Of a stretch of 64,000 bases of DNA, positions 1 through 7,411 are shown piece after piece. Position 1 is the first letter of the stretch. Every line of letters begins with the position of its first letter. The stretch comes from Streptoverticillium olivoreticuli subsp. olivoreticuli (GTDB lineage: Bacteria > Actinomycetota > Actinomycetes > Streptomycetales > Streptomycetaceae): contig NZ_CP031455.1 of the NCBI RefSeq assembly GCF_003391135.1, forward strand, positions 2,317,501 to 2,381,500. Reading direction: 5' to 3'. The notes beneath the pieces were generated by a model. The model saw nothing but the letters and a program-made list of their open reading frames with translations. It had not been told where the DNA came from and made no database searches. A program made the position numbers and the translations under genes.

Positions 1-1
1 C

Positions 2-1501
2 ATCGCGCGCGGCAACCTGGCCGGTGGCGAGGCCCAGCACGTGCTCGAGGCCCAGGCCATGATGGCGCAGGACCCAGAGCTCATGGCGGATGTCGAACGG
101 CGCATCACCGTCGGCAGCACCGCCGAGCGCGCCGTGTACGACGCCTTCGCCGCCTACCGCGCGCTGCTCGCCAACGCGGGTGAGTACCTGGCCGGCCGGG
201 TGGCCGACCTCGACGACGTGCGGAACCGTATCGTCGCGCGCCTGCTGGGCGTGCCGATGCCGGGTGTGCCGGACAGCGACGAGCCCTACGTACTGATCGC
301 GCGGGACCTCGCACCCGCCGACACCGCGCTGCTCGACCCGACCCTGGTGCTCGGCTTCGTGACCGAGGAGGGCGGGCCGACGAGCCACAGCGCCATCCTG
401 GCCCGGGCGCTCGGTGTGCCCGCGGTCGTCGCCCTGCCGGGCGCCGGTGAGCTGGCCGAGGGCACGGTCGTGGCCGTGGACGGCAGCACGGGTGACATCT
501 TCGTCGAGCCGAGCGACGAGAAGCGCGCGGAGCTGACGAAGGCCGCCGAGGCGCGCAAGGCCGTCCTGGCCGCTTCGTCCGGTCCGGGCGCGACGTCCGA
601 CGGGCACAAGGTCCCGCTGCTGGCGAATGTCGGCGGCCCGGCCGACGTGCCGGCCGCGGTCGAGGCGGGTGCGGAGGGCGTCGGCCTGTTCCGCACCGAG
701 TTCCTCTTCCTGGACGACAGCGAGAAGGCGCCGTCCGAGGCCAAGCAGATCGAGGCGTACCGCAAGGTCCTGGAGGCCTTCCCCGAGGGCCGCGTGGTCG
801 TGCGGGTGCTGGACGCGGGCGCGGACAAGCCGCTCGACTTCCTGACGCCGGCCGACGAGCCGAACCCGGCGCTGGGTGTGCGGGGTCTGCGGACCCTGCT
901 GGACCACCCCGAGGTGCTGCGCACGCAGCTCACCGCGCTGGCCAAGGCCGCCGAGGGGCTGCCCGTCTACCTCGAGGTCATGGCCCCGATGGTGGCGGAC
1001 CGCACGGACGCGAAGGCGTTCGCCGACGCGTGCCGCGAGGCCGGGCTGCGGGCCAAGTTCGGCGCGATGGTGGAGATTCCCTCCGCCGCGCTGCGGGCCC
1101 GCTCGATCCTGCAGGAGGTCGAGTTCCTGTCGCTGGGGACCAACGACCTGGCGCAGTACACCTTCGCCGCCGACCGCCAGGTCGGTGCGGTGTCGCGGCT
1201 CCAGGACCCGTGGCAGCCGGCGCTGCTCGACCTGGTGGCGGCTTCCGCCGAGGCCGCCAAGGCCGAGGGCAAGAGCTGTGGTGTCTGCGGTGAGGCCGCG
1301 GCCGACCCGCTGCTGGCCTGTGTGCTGACGGGTCTGGGCGTGACCAGCCTGTCCATGGGCGCCGCGTCCATCCCGTATGTGCGCGCGACCCTGGCCAAGC
1401 ACACGCTCGCGCAGTGCGAGCGCGCCGCTGCCGCCGCCCGTGCCACGGACACCGCCGAGGAGGCCCGCGTGGCCGCGCAGGCGGTGCTGTCCGGCGAGTG
1501 A
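2..1501 (+). CDS. ptsI: PTS enzyme I, phosphoenolpyruvate-protein phosphotransferase (5' end outside window)
   Basis: Cytosolic enzyme I of the sugar phosphotransferase system. It takes phosphate from phosphoenolpyruvate and passes it to HPr. The reading frame is open from base 2, so the N-terminus lies upstream; about 500 of the usual ~555 residues are present. The phospho-histidine motif GGPTSHSAILAR (about base 370-405), the PEP-binding DAGADKPLDF segment and the C-terminal active-site cysteine in SCGVCGEAAADPL are all visible, so the enzyme looks functional. In Streptomyces the gene normally follows crr, and both are DasR-controlled; neither crr nor that promoter is in the window. A hairpin terminator follows 37 bases after the stop. 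Confidence 0.97.
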   Translation: MARGNLAGGEAQHVLEAQAMMAQDPELMADVERRITVGSTAERAVYDAFAAYRALLANAGEYLAGRVADLDDVRNRIVARLLGVPMPGVPDSDEPYVLIARDLAPADTALLDPTLVLGFVTEEGGPTSHSAILARALGVPAVVALPGAGELAEGTVVAVDGSTGDIFVEPSDEKRAELTKAAEARKAVLAASSGPGATSDGHKVPLLANVGGPADVPAAVEAGAEGVGLFRTEFLFLDDSEKAPSEAKQIEAYRKVLEAFPEGRVVVRVLDAGADKPLDFLTPADEPNPALGVRGLRTLLDHPEVLRTQLTALAKAAEGLPVYLEVMAPMVADRTDAKAFADACREAGLRAKFGAMVEIPSAALRARSILQEVEFLSLGTNDLAQYTFAADRQVGAVSRLQDPWQPALLDLVAASAEAAKAEGKSCGVCGEAAADPLLACVLTGLGVTSLSMGAASIPYVRATLAKHTLAQCERAAAAARATDTAEEARVAAQAVLSGE

Positions 1502-1537
1502 GCCGGTGACGTGGTGACGCGTCGTTGATGTGTGAGG

Positions 1538-1563
1538 GGTGCCCCGCCGGTCGGCGGGGCACC
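1538..1563 (+). terminator. Rho-independent terminator after ptsI
   Basis: A perfect 11-bp stem (GGTGCCCCGCC / GGCGGGGCACC) with a 4-base loop is followed by TTTC. It lies between ptsI and the convergent gene on the minus strand and could serve both. Confidence 0.8.
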
Positions 1564-1572
1564 TTTCGCGTT

Positions 1573-2487
1573 TCAGGCCGTGGTGTGCCCGTCTCCTTCC
1601 GTGGGCTCGGGCAGGTGCAGTCCCGCGCGGTAGTCGACGCCGGGCTCGGGCGGCACGGGTTCGCCGGTCCGGGCGTCGGTGCAGTAGGCGGCGAAGACTT
1701 CCGCTTCGCTCAGGGGCCGTAGCCAGCCGTCGCGCAGGCTCCAGCCCCGGACCGTGTCGCGGCGGCCGGGCGCGGCGGTGCGCAGGACGACTCCGCCCGG
1801 CCGGTCCGTGGCGATGCCCGCCGCCAGGACCGTGCAGAACACGAGGGCTGCGGCCTCCCCGAGGTGCAGCTCGCCGCCGTCGCCGTGCTCGGCGTGGAGA
1901 ACGGCGACGAGCGGGGTGGCGCCTTCGGCGGGGACGCTGCACACGAGGTGGTGCGTGCCGGGCCCGACCGCCTCGATGAGCTGCCGCAGGGCCTGGGTGG
2001 CCCGGGCGAAGGAGGCGCGGCCGATGTCCTCCCCGCAGGACGCGCAGTCGCCGCCGCGGGTGAGCAGTGACGAGGCGTACTCCCATGTCGCCTGCTGTTC
2101 CGCCTCGTTGACGAGCTGGGGCAGGAGTCTGCGGATCGGCTGGCCCTCGTAGGTGACTCTGGTGCCCGTCGCCGCGACTTCGGCCGTGTAGCGGGTGCGG
2201 CTGGCCGGGGTGTCGGGGTCGAGGTGGGAGTCCGCGCAGAACTCCTCGTAACCGACGGGGTCGAAGAGGGCCACGCTGGTGTGTGTGCCCTGGGACGCGA
2301 GTGACCGCAGCAGCCCCTCCATCTGCCGCAGATATGTCGCGTGGTCGTCGAACATGAAGGAGCCGTATCGCCTCATGGCGGCGAAATCCTCCTCGTCTGC
2401 CAGCACGGCCACCGTGCTGGGCACTTCGCGGCGCAGTGCGCGCCGTGTCGCAGGTCCTCGGTTGCCGCCGTTCCTGGTGTACGCCAT
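1573..2487 (-). CDS. Conserved hypothetical protein
   Basis: A 304-residue cytosolic protein that I do not recognise by family. The start ATG at 2487 has a good ribosome binding site (GGGGGAA) just upstream. Residues about 25-140 look like a sensory or regulatory fold: an STVAVLADEEDF strand, then a region that pairs the words VALFDP and DPDTPASRTRYTAE. A CASCG motif near residue 155 could be redox-active or bind metal. There is no signal peptide or membrane segment. It lies 23 bases downstream of the truncated MFS gene on the same strand and may once have shared its transcript. Function unknown. Confidence 0.7.
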   Translation of the reverse strand: MAYTRNGGNRGPATRRALRREVPSTVAVLADEEDFAAMRRYGSFMFDDHATYLRQMEGLLRSLASQGTHTSVALFDPVGYEEFCADSHLDPDTPASRTRYTAEVAATGTRVTYEGQPIRRLLPQLVNEAEQQATWEYASSLLTRGGDCASCGEDIGRASFARATQALRQLIEAVGPGTHHLVCSVPAEGATPLVAVLHAEHGDGGELHLGEAAALVFCTVLAAGIATDRPGGVVLRTAAPGRRDTVRGWSLRDGWLRPLSEAEVFAAYCTDARTGEPVPPEPGVDYRAGLHLPEPTEGDGHTTA

Positions 2488-2510
2488 GGTTTCCCCCTCA
2501 GCGCGGACGA

Positions 2511-3383
2511 TCAGTGCTCACTCACAGTAACCGGTGCCACTGACAACGCCCGGGCGTCGCGCTCGCGCACCAGGTGGCGCTGGGTGCAGCAGACCGCGGC
2601 GAGGGCGGCGCCGAGGCCGAGCCAGCCGGCCGGGCCCGCGGCGATCGCGCCGGTCACGGCCAGCGGGCCGACGCTGCGCTGGACGGCTTGGGCGAGTCCG
2701 TGGACGCCGAGGTAGGCGCCTTGGGCGGTGGGCGGGGCGAGGGCCACGGACAGTTCCCAGGAGACGGTGGCGTGCAGCATCTCGGCGACGGTGAAGGCGG
2801 TCGCGGCCAGGGTCAGGGCGACGGTGGCGAGCCAGGGTGTGCCGGTGGTCGAGGCGGCGAGGGCGGCGCCGCCGGCGAGGAAGACGGCGGCCAGCGGGAG
2901 GAGGGTGGCGCGTGCGGCGCGTGGGGTGGAGCCGAAGCGGGCGAAGGGCACCTGGAAGCAGACCACGAGCACGTTGTTGAGGACGAGGAGGAGCGGTACG
3001 GCCTGGTGCGGCGCGCTGGTGGCGGTCACGGTCCACAGCGGGAGGCCGATCTTGAAGACGGAGTCGTCGAGGAAGAGGACGGCCTCGCTGGCGGTGTAGG
3101 CGAGGTAACGGCGGTCGCGCCAGGGGTTGGTGGTGCCCGCGGGTGCCGGTGCGGCGTCGTGCGTGGCTTCGGTCCCGGTCCCGGTTCCGGTTTCCGTGGC
3201 GAGGGAGGAGTGCGACGGTGGTTCGGCGCACCGGAGGGTGAGGAGGGCGGCGAGGACGAAGGAGAGGGCGTCGCCGACGAGCAGCCAGCGGTACACGGTG
3301 GTGGTTCCCGCGGTGAGCGCGCCCGCCGCCGCGAGGCCGCCGACGGCCCAGCCGACGTTGGAGACGGTGCGGTTGATGGCCTG
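2511..3383 (-). pseudogene. MFS transporter, C-terminal remnant cut by a tnpB element
   Basis: The open frame encodes about 290 residues, the C-terminal two thirds of a 12-helix major facilitator protein. In-frame codons run past the first available start up to base 3383, where they meet the right end of the tnpB element; the last retained residues read QAINRTVSNVGWAVG, typical of the middle of this transporter family. The first several transmembrane helices and the start codon are missing from the whole window. A shorter product could be started at GTG 3296, but half a transporter is unlikely to work. Its ancestral partner is probably the MocR fragment on the other side of the element. Confidence 0.8.
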
Positions 3384-3393
3384 TTGACGATGC

Positions 3394-3415
3394 TCTCCCG
3401 GCTGCCGCCGGGAGA
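3394..3415 (-). repeat. Right-end hairpin of the tnpB element
   Basis: Perfect 9-bp inverted repeat (TCTCCCGGC / GCCGGGAGA) with a 4-base loop, 8 bases inside the right end. Hairpins of this kind are bound by the TnpA transposase as single-stranded DNA. In TnpB systems the same region forms the 3' part of the omega RNA, with the adjacent flank as guide. Confidence 0.75.
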
Positions 3416-3425
3416 TTCCCTTCGG

Positions 3426-4706
3426 CTACCCGTGAGTGACCGGTTGGGCTTCACGCATCCGCCTCCGCCAAGGGGCGGGACTCGGCACCGTGTGGCGCCT
3501 GCGCGTGCTGTTGGTGACCGAGCCACCCGTCCGGCGGGCTCGGGCCTCGATCTCCACCGAGGCATTGTGATCGGCATCGTCCTCGTGGCCACAGTGCACA
3601 CATGCGAACGATCTGCCGCCCCCCTGGCGGGACGCGGGGTCAACTCTTCCACATGCCGGGTTCCCGCACGTCTGCGAGGTGTGGAACGGTGGCACTGGCC
3701 GGAGCTCGGAACCGTACAACCAGCACTTGTACTCCAGCTGACGGCGACGTTCACCGGGGCAGTTGTCGAGAACGGACCGGTTGAGCCCGGTCTTCTGCCG
3801 AACGTTCCGGCCCTGCTGTTCCCAGGATCCTTTCGCGCTGGCGGTCATGTTGGTCACGCGCAGATCCTCAATACCGACGAAACCGTGGTTTTTGGCGAGA
3901 TCGGTGGTGAGCTTGTGCGTGAAGTCCGCCCGGCGATTGGCCTCCCGGGCCTTTAGTTTCGCAAGGGCTGTGATCGTGCGGCGCAGCCGGTTGCTGTACC
4001 TTCCTCCGCTGAACTTCTTGGCGTAGGTGATCTGACGCCCCATCCGCTGCCGAAGGCACAGCAGCCGGTCCCGCTCGCGCCCGGCAAGCCCCGCCGGCTT
4101 GATCCGCGGCGTGTTCTCAGTGGACACATAGGCGGATGAGGCGACGCCGAAGTCGACTCCACAGCCCGGTTTGCCGTTGGGGGTGGCAGGCTTGATGCCA
4201 GTTGCAACACCGAAGGAGATGTGCCAACCAACTCCGTCTCTGGATACTGTGACGTTGCGGATGGCGCCACCCAAAGCGCGCGAGAGTCGGAAACGCACCC
4301 AGCCGATCTTGGGTAGCCTTACCTCCGCCCAGTGTCGGTTCAATTTGCGCACCTCAACCGCTTGTCCCGGCAAAGGCACTGCTAAGCGGTGCCCACGCTT
4401 CTTGAACGTCGGAAAGACTGCCGGATGCTGGGGATTGAAGAAGTTGTCATATGCCCGGTCCAGGTGCCGCAGCACCTGCTGACCAGCCTGCGCGGGCAGC
4501 TCAGCCAGCCACGCCAGGTCGGGATCCGCACGTGCGGCCGTCAGGTACTTGCACTGCTCAACAGCCCGAAGCGTCCGACCCCGCTGCTCATATACGTGCA
4601 CCCGCTGAGCGAGAGCCACATTCCACAAAGCGCGTGTGGCATGGCCCCACCCAGTCAGACTCCGCTCCTGAGCCCGGGTGGGGTATAGCCGAAACCTGCG
4701 CCCCAT
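3426..4706 (-). CDS. tnpB: TnpB-family RNA-guided endonuclease
   Basis: A 426-residue protein, usual TnpB length. I chose ATG 4706 because the product then opens with MGRRFRLYPTRAQE, the conserved TnpB N-terminus; the frame stays open 23 codons further up. The RuvC triad is intact: Asp185 in CGVDFGVASS, Glu280 in VGIEDLRVTN and Asp379 in EDDADHNASVE. The zinc ribbon (Cys347, Cys352, Cys369, Cys372) is also complete. The enzyme should therefore be an active omega-RNA-guided DNA nuclease that cuts the ancestral empty target and helps retain the element. There is no neighbouring tnpA. Stop codon is TAG, right before the right-end hairpin. Confidence 0.92.
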   Translation of the reverse strand: MGRRFRLYPTRAQERSLTGWGHATRALWNVALAQRVHVYEQRGRTLRAVEQCKYLTAARADPDLAWLAELPAQAGQQVLRHLDRAYDNFFNPQHPAVFPTFKKRGHRLAVPLPGQAVEVRKLNRHWAEVRLPKIGWVRFRLSRALGGAIRNVTVSRDGVGWHISFGVATGIKPATPNGKPGCGVDFGVASSAYVSTENTPRIKPAGLAGRERDRLLCLRQRMGRQITYAKKFSGGRYSNRLRRTITALAKLKAREANRRADFTHKLTTDLAKNHGFVGIEDLRVTNMTASAKGSWEQQGRNVRQKTGLNRSVLDNCPGERRRQLEYKCWLYGSELRPVPPFHTSQTCGNPACGRVDPASRQGGGRSFACVHCGHEDDADHNASVEIEARARRTGGSVTNSTRRRHTVPSPAPWRRRMREAQPVTHG

Positions 4707-4904
4707 GTCCGCCTTCACGCCGCGTAATATAGTGCTGACCTTGTGGTCGCATAGCCAAAACCGCACAGCAGGCACCGTTTCCTTATTTCTGCACGCTTGG
4801 CGACGAATTACTGTCGTAACGTGTTCGTTTTACGCCCACTTGCCGTGTACGAAAGCGATCCACACAACCGCCCAACGTGAGCAAGATGCAATGCGAGAAG
4901 TGCG

Positions 4905-5146
4905 ACGGCATCGCGGCGCACGGGGCGAGCGGACCGAACGTCTGGGTGCCGGTGCGGGACGAAGCGGCGGTGGTGAACGGGCTGCGGTCGTCGGGGTGGT
5001 GGGTGGCCGCGGGGGCGCGCTTCCGGTTGGCGTCGGCAGCGGGCGTACGGATCACGGTGGCGGAGCTGTTGCCCTCCGAGGCGGAGCGGCTCGCGGCGGA
5101 CTTCTCGGAGGCGCTGGGGGAACGGCAGGCGACATACGGAGGGTGA
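4905..5146 (+). pseudogene. MocR-type regulator (PLP aminotransferase), C-terminal remnant
   Basis: About 80 residues match the very C-terminus of MocR/GntR-aminotransferase proteins: GPNVWVPVRDEAAVV, then a glycine/tryptophan turn, ARFRLASAAGVRITVAEL and a final helix. The DNA-binding domain, the PLP lysine region and most of the aminotransferase fold (about 350 residues) are absent. A GTG at 4877 would allow translation of a 89-residue product whose first residues come from the mobile element. Because the MFS remnant on the other side is also headless and points the opposite way, the two were most likely a divergent regulator-transporter pair. Confidence 0.7.
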
Positions 5147-5185
5147 CGGTGAGGGGCGGGTGGGGGTCTCCCCCACCCGCTCGCT

Positions 5186-7192
5186 TCACGCCCGCTCGCG
5201 GCCCAGCTTCTCGTAGAAGTGCAGCAGGTCGACGTTGTCGACGGAGCCCGGGTTGACCGCCTTCTCCAGGGGCGTGCCCTGGAGAAGGCGCTTCACGGGG
5301 ACCTCTATCCGCTTGCCGGTCAGCGTGTGCGGGATGCCCGTGACCTCGATGACCTCATCGGGGACGTGCCGCGGTGAGAGCTGCTCTCGGATGGTGTGCT
5401 TGATACGGGCGAGGAGTTCCTCGTCCAGCGTGGCGCCGGGTGCGAGGTGGACGAAGAGCGGCATCCAATAGCCGCCGTCGGGCTGTTCGACGCCGATGAC
5501 GAGGGACTCCCGGATCTCGGGGAGCCGCTCGACGGCCTCGTAGATGTCCGAGGAGCCCATCCGGACGCCCTGGCGGTTGAGGGTGGAGTCGGAGCGGCCG
5601 TGGATGACGACGCTGCCCCGCGAGGTGAGGGTGATCCAGTCGCCGTGCCGCCAGACGCCGGGGAACATCTCGAAGTAGCTGTCGCGGTAGCGGGTGCCGT
5701 CCGGGTCGTTCCAGAACCGGATCGGCATGGACGGCATGGGGGCCGCGACGATCAGCTCGCCGACCTCGTCGACGACGGGCTCGCCGTGCGCGTCCCACGC
5801 CTGGAGGTCCGTGCCCAGGCAGGCGGCCTGGAGCTCGCCGATGTGCACCGGGAGGGTGGGGACGGCGCCAGCGAAGCAGCTGCACACATCCGTGCCGCCG
5901 CTGACGGAGGCGATCCACATGTCGGCCGCCACCTCGTCGTGGAGCCAGCGGAAGCCGTCGGGGGGCAGCGGTGAGCCCGTGGTGGCCACGCACTTGACGC
6001 GGGAGAGGTCGAAGTCGCGGCCGGGGTGGACATCGGCCTTGCGGCAGGCCATCACATAGGCGGCGGAGGTGCCGAAGAGCGTGGCCCCGGTGCGCTCGGC
6101 GACCCGCCACTGGGCCGCGGTGTCGGGATACCCGGGGCTGCCGTCGTAGAGCACGACGGTGGAGCCCACCAGGAGGCCGGAGACGAGGAAGTTCCACATC
6201 ATCCAGCCGGTGGAGGTGTACCAGAAGAAGCGGTCGCCGGGGCCCAGGTCGCAGTGCAGGGCGAGCTGCTTGACGTGCTCGACGAGGATGCCGCCCTGGG
6301 ACTGCACGATGGCCTTGGGCAGGCCGGTGGTGCCCGACGAATAGAGCACCCACAGCGGGTGGTCGAAGGGGACCTGCTCGAAGACGGGCTCCACGGTGGC
6401 GGAGGTGAGCGCCTCCCACTCCAGCGCCCCGTCGGGGGCCGGGGTGCCCAGCAGCGGGATGTGCACCACGGCGCGCAGCGTGGGCAGCCCCGCGCGCAGC
6501 TCGGTGACCGCGTCGGTCCGGTCGTGGCGCTTGCCGCCGTAGTGATAGCCGTCGACGGTGAACAGCACGACGGGTTCGACCTGCTGGAAGCGGTCGAGGA
6601 CGCTGCGGGCCCCGAAGTCGGGGGCGCAGGAGGTCCAGACACCGCCGACGGCGGCGGTGGCGAGCAGGGCGACGACCGCCTGCGGGATGTTGGGGACATA
6701 GGCGCTGACGCGGTCGCCGGGGCGCACTCCGAGCCGGCGGAGCTCGGCTGCCAGGGAACCCACCTGGGCCCGCAGCCCGGCCCAGGTCACGGGGCGTGGC
6801 TCATGGGTCTCGTCGACGTGCAGCAGGGCGGGCTCGTGGGCGCGGGCGGGGTCCTCGGCGGTGCGCAGGGCGTGCTCGGCGTAGTTGAGCGTCGCGCCGG
6901 GGAACCATACGGCGCCGGGCATGGCGGGGTCGGCGAGCACCCTCTCGTACGGACTGGAGAAGCGCACGTCGCACCACTCGGTGACCGCCTGCCAGAAGCG
7001 CTCGAGCTCCGCCACGGACCAGCGGTGCAGGGCGGCGTAGCTCGCGGCGGGGGCGCCGGGGACGGGGGCGGGCGCGCCGTGGTGCTCGGCCGCCCAGGCG
7101 TGGAAGCGGGTGACCTGTGCGCGGGCGACGCGGTCCTCACCGGGGCTCCAGAGGGGCTCCGGTCGGTCGGCGGGCTGCGGTGCGGTGGTCAT
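5186..7192 (-). CDS. aacS: Acetoacetyl-CoA synthetase
   Basis: A 668-residue cytosolic ANL-family ligase that activates acetoacetate with ATP and CoA, feeding polyhydroxybutyrate or ketone-body carbon into acetyl-CoA metabolism. The AMP-binding motif YSSGTTGLPKA lies near residue 285, and the LHDEVAADMWIASVSGGTD and LNRQGVRMGSSDIYEAVE segments match the acetoacetyl-CoA synthetase subfamily rather than acetyl-CoA synthetase. ATG 7192 was chosen because it follows GGGAG with good spacing and gives the family length; the frame is open for 62 more codons without homology. Transcribed divergently from the GH31 gene. Confidence 0.93.
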   Translation of the reverse strand: MTTAPQPADRPEPLWSPGEDRVARAQVTRFHAWAAEHHGAPAPVPGAPAASYAALHRWSVAELERFWQAVTEWCDVRFSSPYERVLADPAMPGAVWFPGATLNYAEHALRTAEDPARAHEPALLHVDETHEPRPVTWAGLRAQVGSLAAELRRLGVRPGDRVSAYVPNIPQAVVALLATAAVGGVWTSCAPDFGARSVLDRFQQVEPVVLFTVDGYHYGGKRHDRTDAVTELRAGLPTLRAVVHIPLLGTPAPDGALEWEALTSATVEPVFEQVPFDHPLWVLYSSGTTGLPKAIVQSQGGILVEHVKQLALHCDLGPGDRFFWYTSTGWMMWNFLVSGLLVGSTVVLYDGSPGYPDTAAQWRVAERTGATLFGTSAAYVMACRKADVHPGRDFDLSRVKCVATTGSPLPPDGFRWLHDEVAADMWIASVSGGTDVCSCFAGAVPTLPVHIGELQAACLGTDLQAWDAHGEPVVDEVGELIVAAPMPSMPIRFWNDPDGTRYRDSYFEMFPGVWRHGDWITLTSRGSVVIHGRSDSTLNRQGVRMGSSDIYEAVERLPEIRESLVIGVEQPDGGYWMPLFVHLAPGATLDEELLARIKHTIREQLSPRHVPDEVIEVTGIPHTLTGKRIEVPVKRLLQGTPLEKAVNPGSVDNVDLLHFYEKLGRERA

Positions 7193-7411
7193 CTGGCTGC
7201 TCCCGGCTGTGCGCTTCGTGGGCGTCGCCGCGCACGCCGTCGGGGTGCTGTGCGTGACGCGGCTGAGCAGGACGATGCCATGTGATCGACTCGGGCACCA
7301 GCCCTGTGGATAACCCGCGGGCGGGCCCGCCGGGGTCCGGTGGATCCCCAGGGGGTGAACGGCTGTTGAACGCAGCACCGGCCCGATGGTGTCGATGGCA
7401 GGCTGAGCAGC

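Larger units (their letters stand above)
3384..4900 (-). mobile_element. IS200/IS605-type element carrying only tnpB
   Basis: The element consists of tnpB plus a right end with a subterminal hairpin. The right boundary is fixed at 3384: on the minus strand the element ends in TCAA, the same right cleavage tetranucleotide as IS608, and the MFS coding frame resumes directly after it. The left boundary is only approximate (between about 4860 and 4905), placed where recognisable MocR coding sequence begins. The stretch 4707-4880 is visibly richer in A+T than its surroundings. No tnpA is present, so movement would need a transposase from elsewhere. Both flanking genes have lost their 5' parts. Confidence 0.8.

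Noticed and set aside
7305..7313. A perfect DnaA box (TGTGGATAA) between aacS and the GH31 gene
   Set aside because: It is a single copy without a cluster of boxes or an AT-rich unwinding region, so it is not evidence for an origin.
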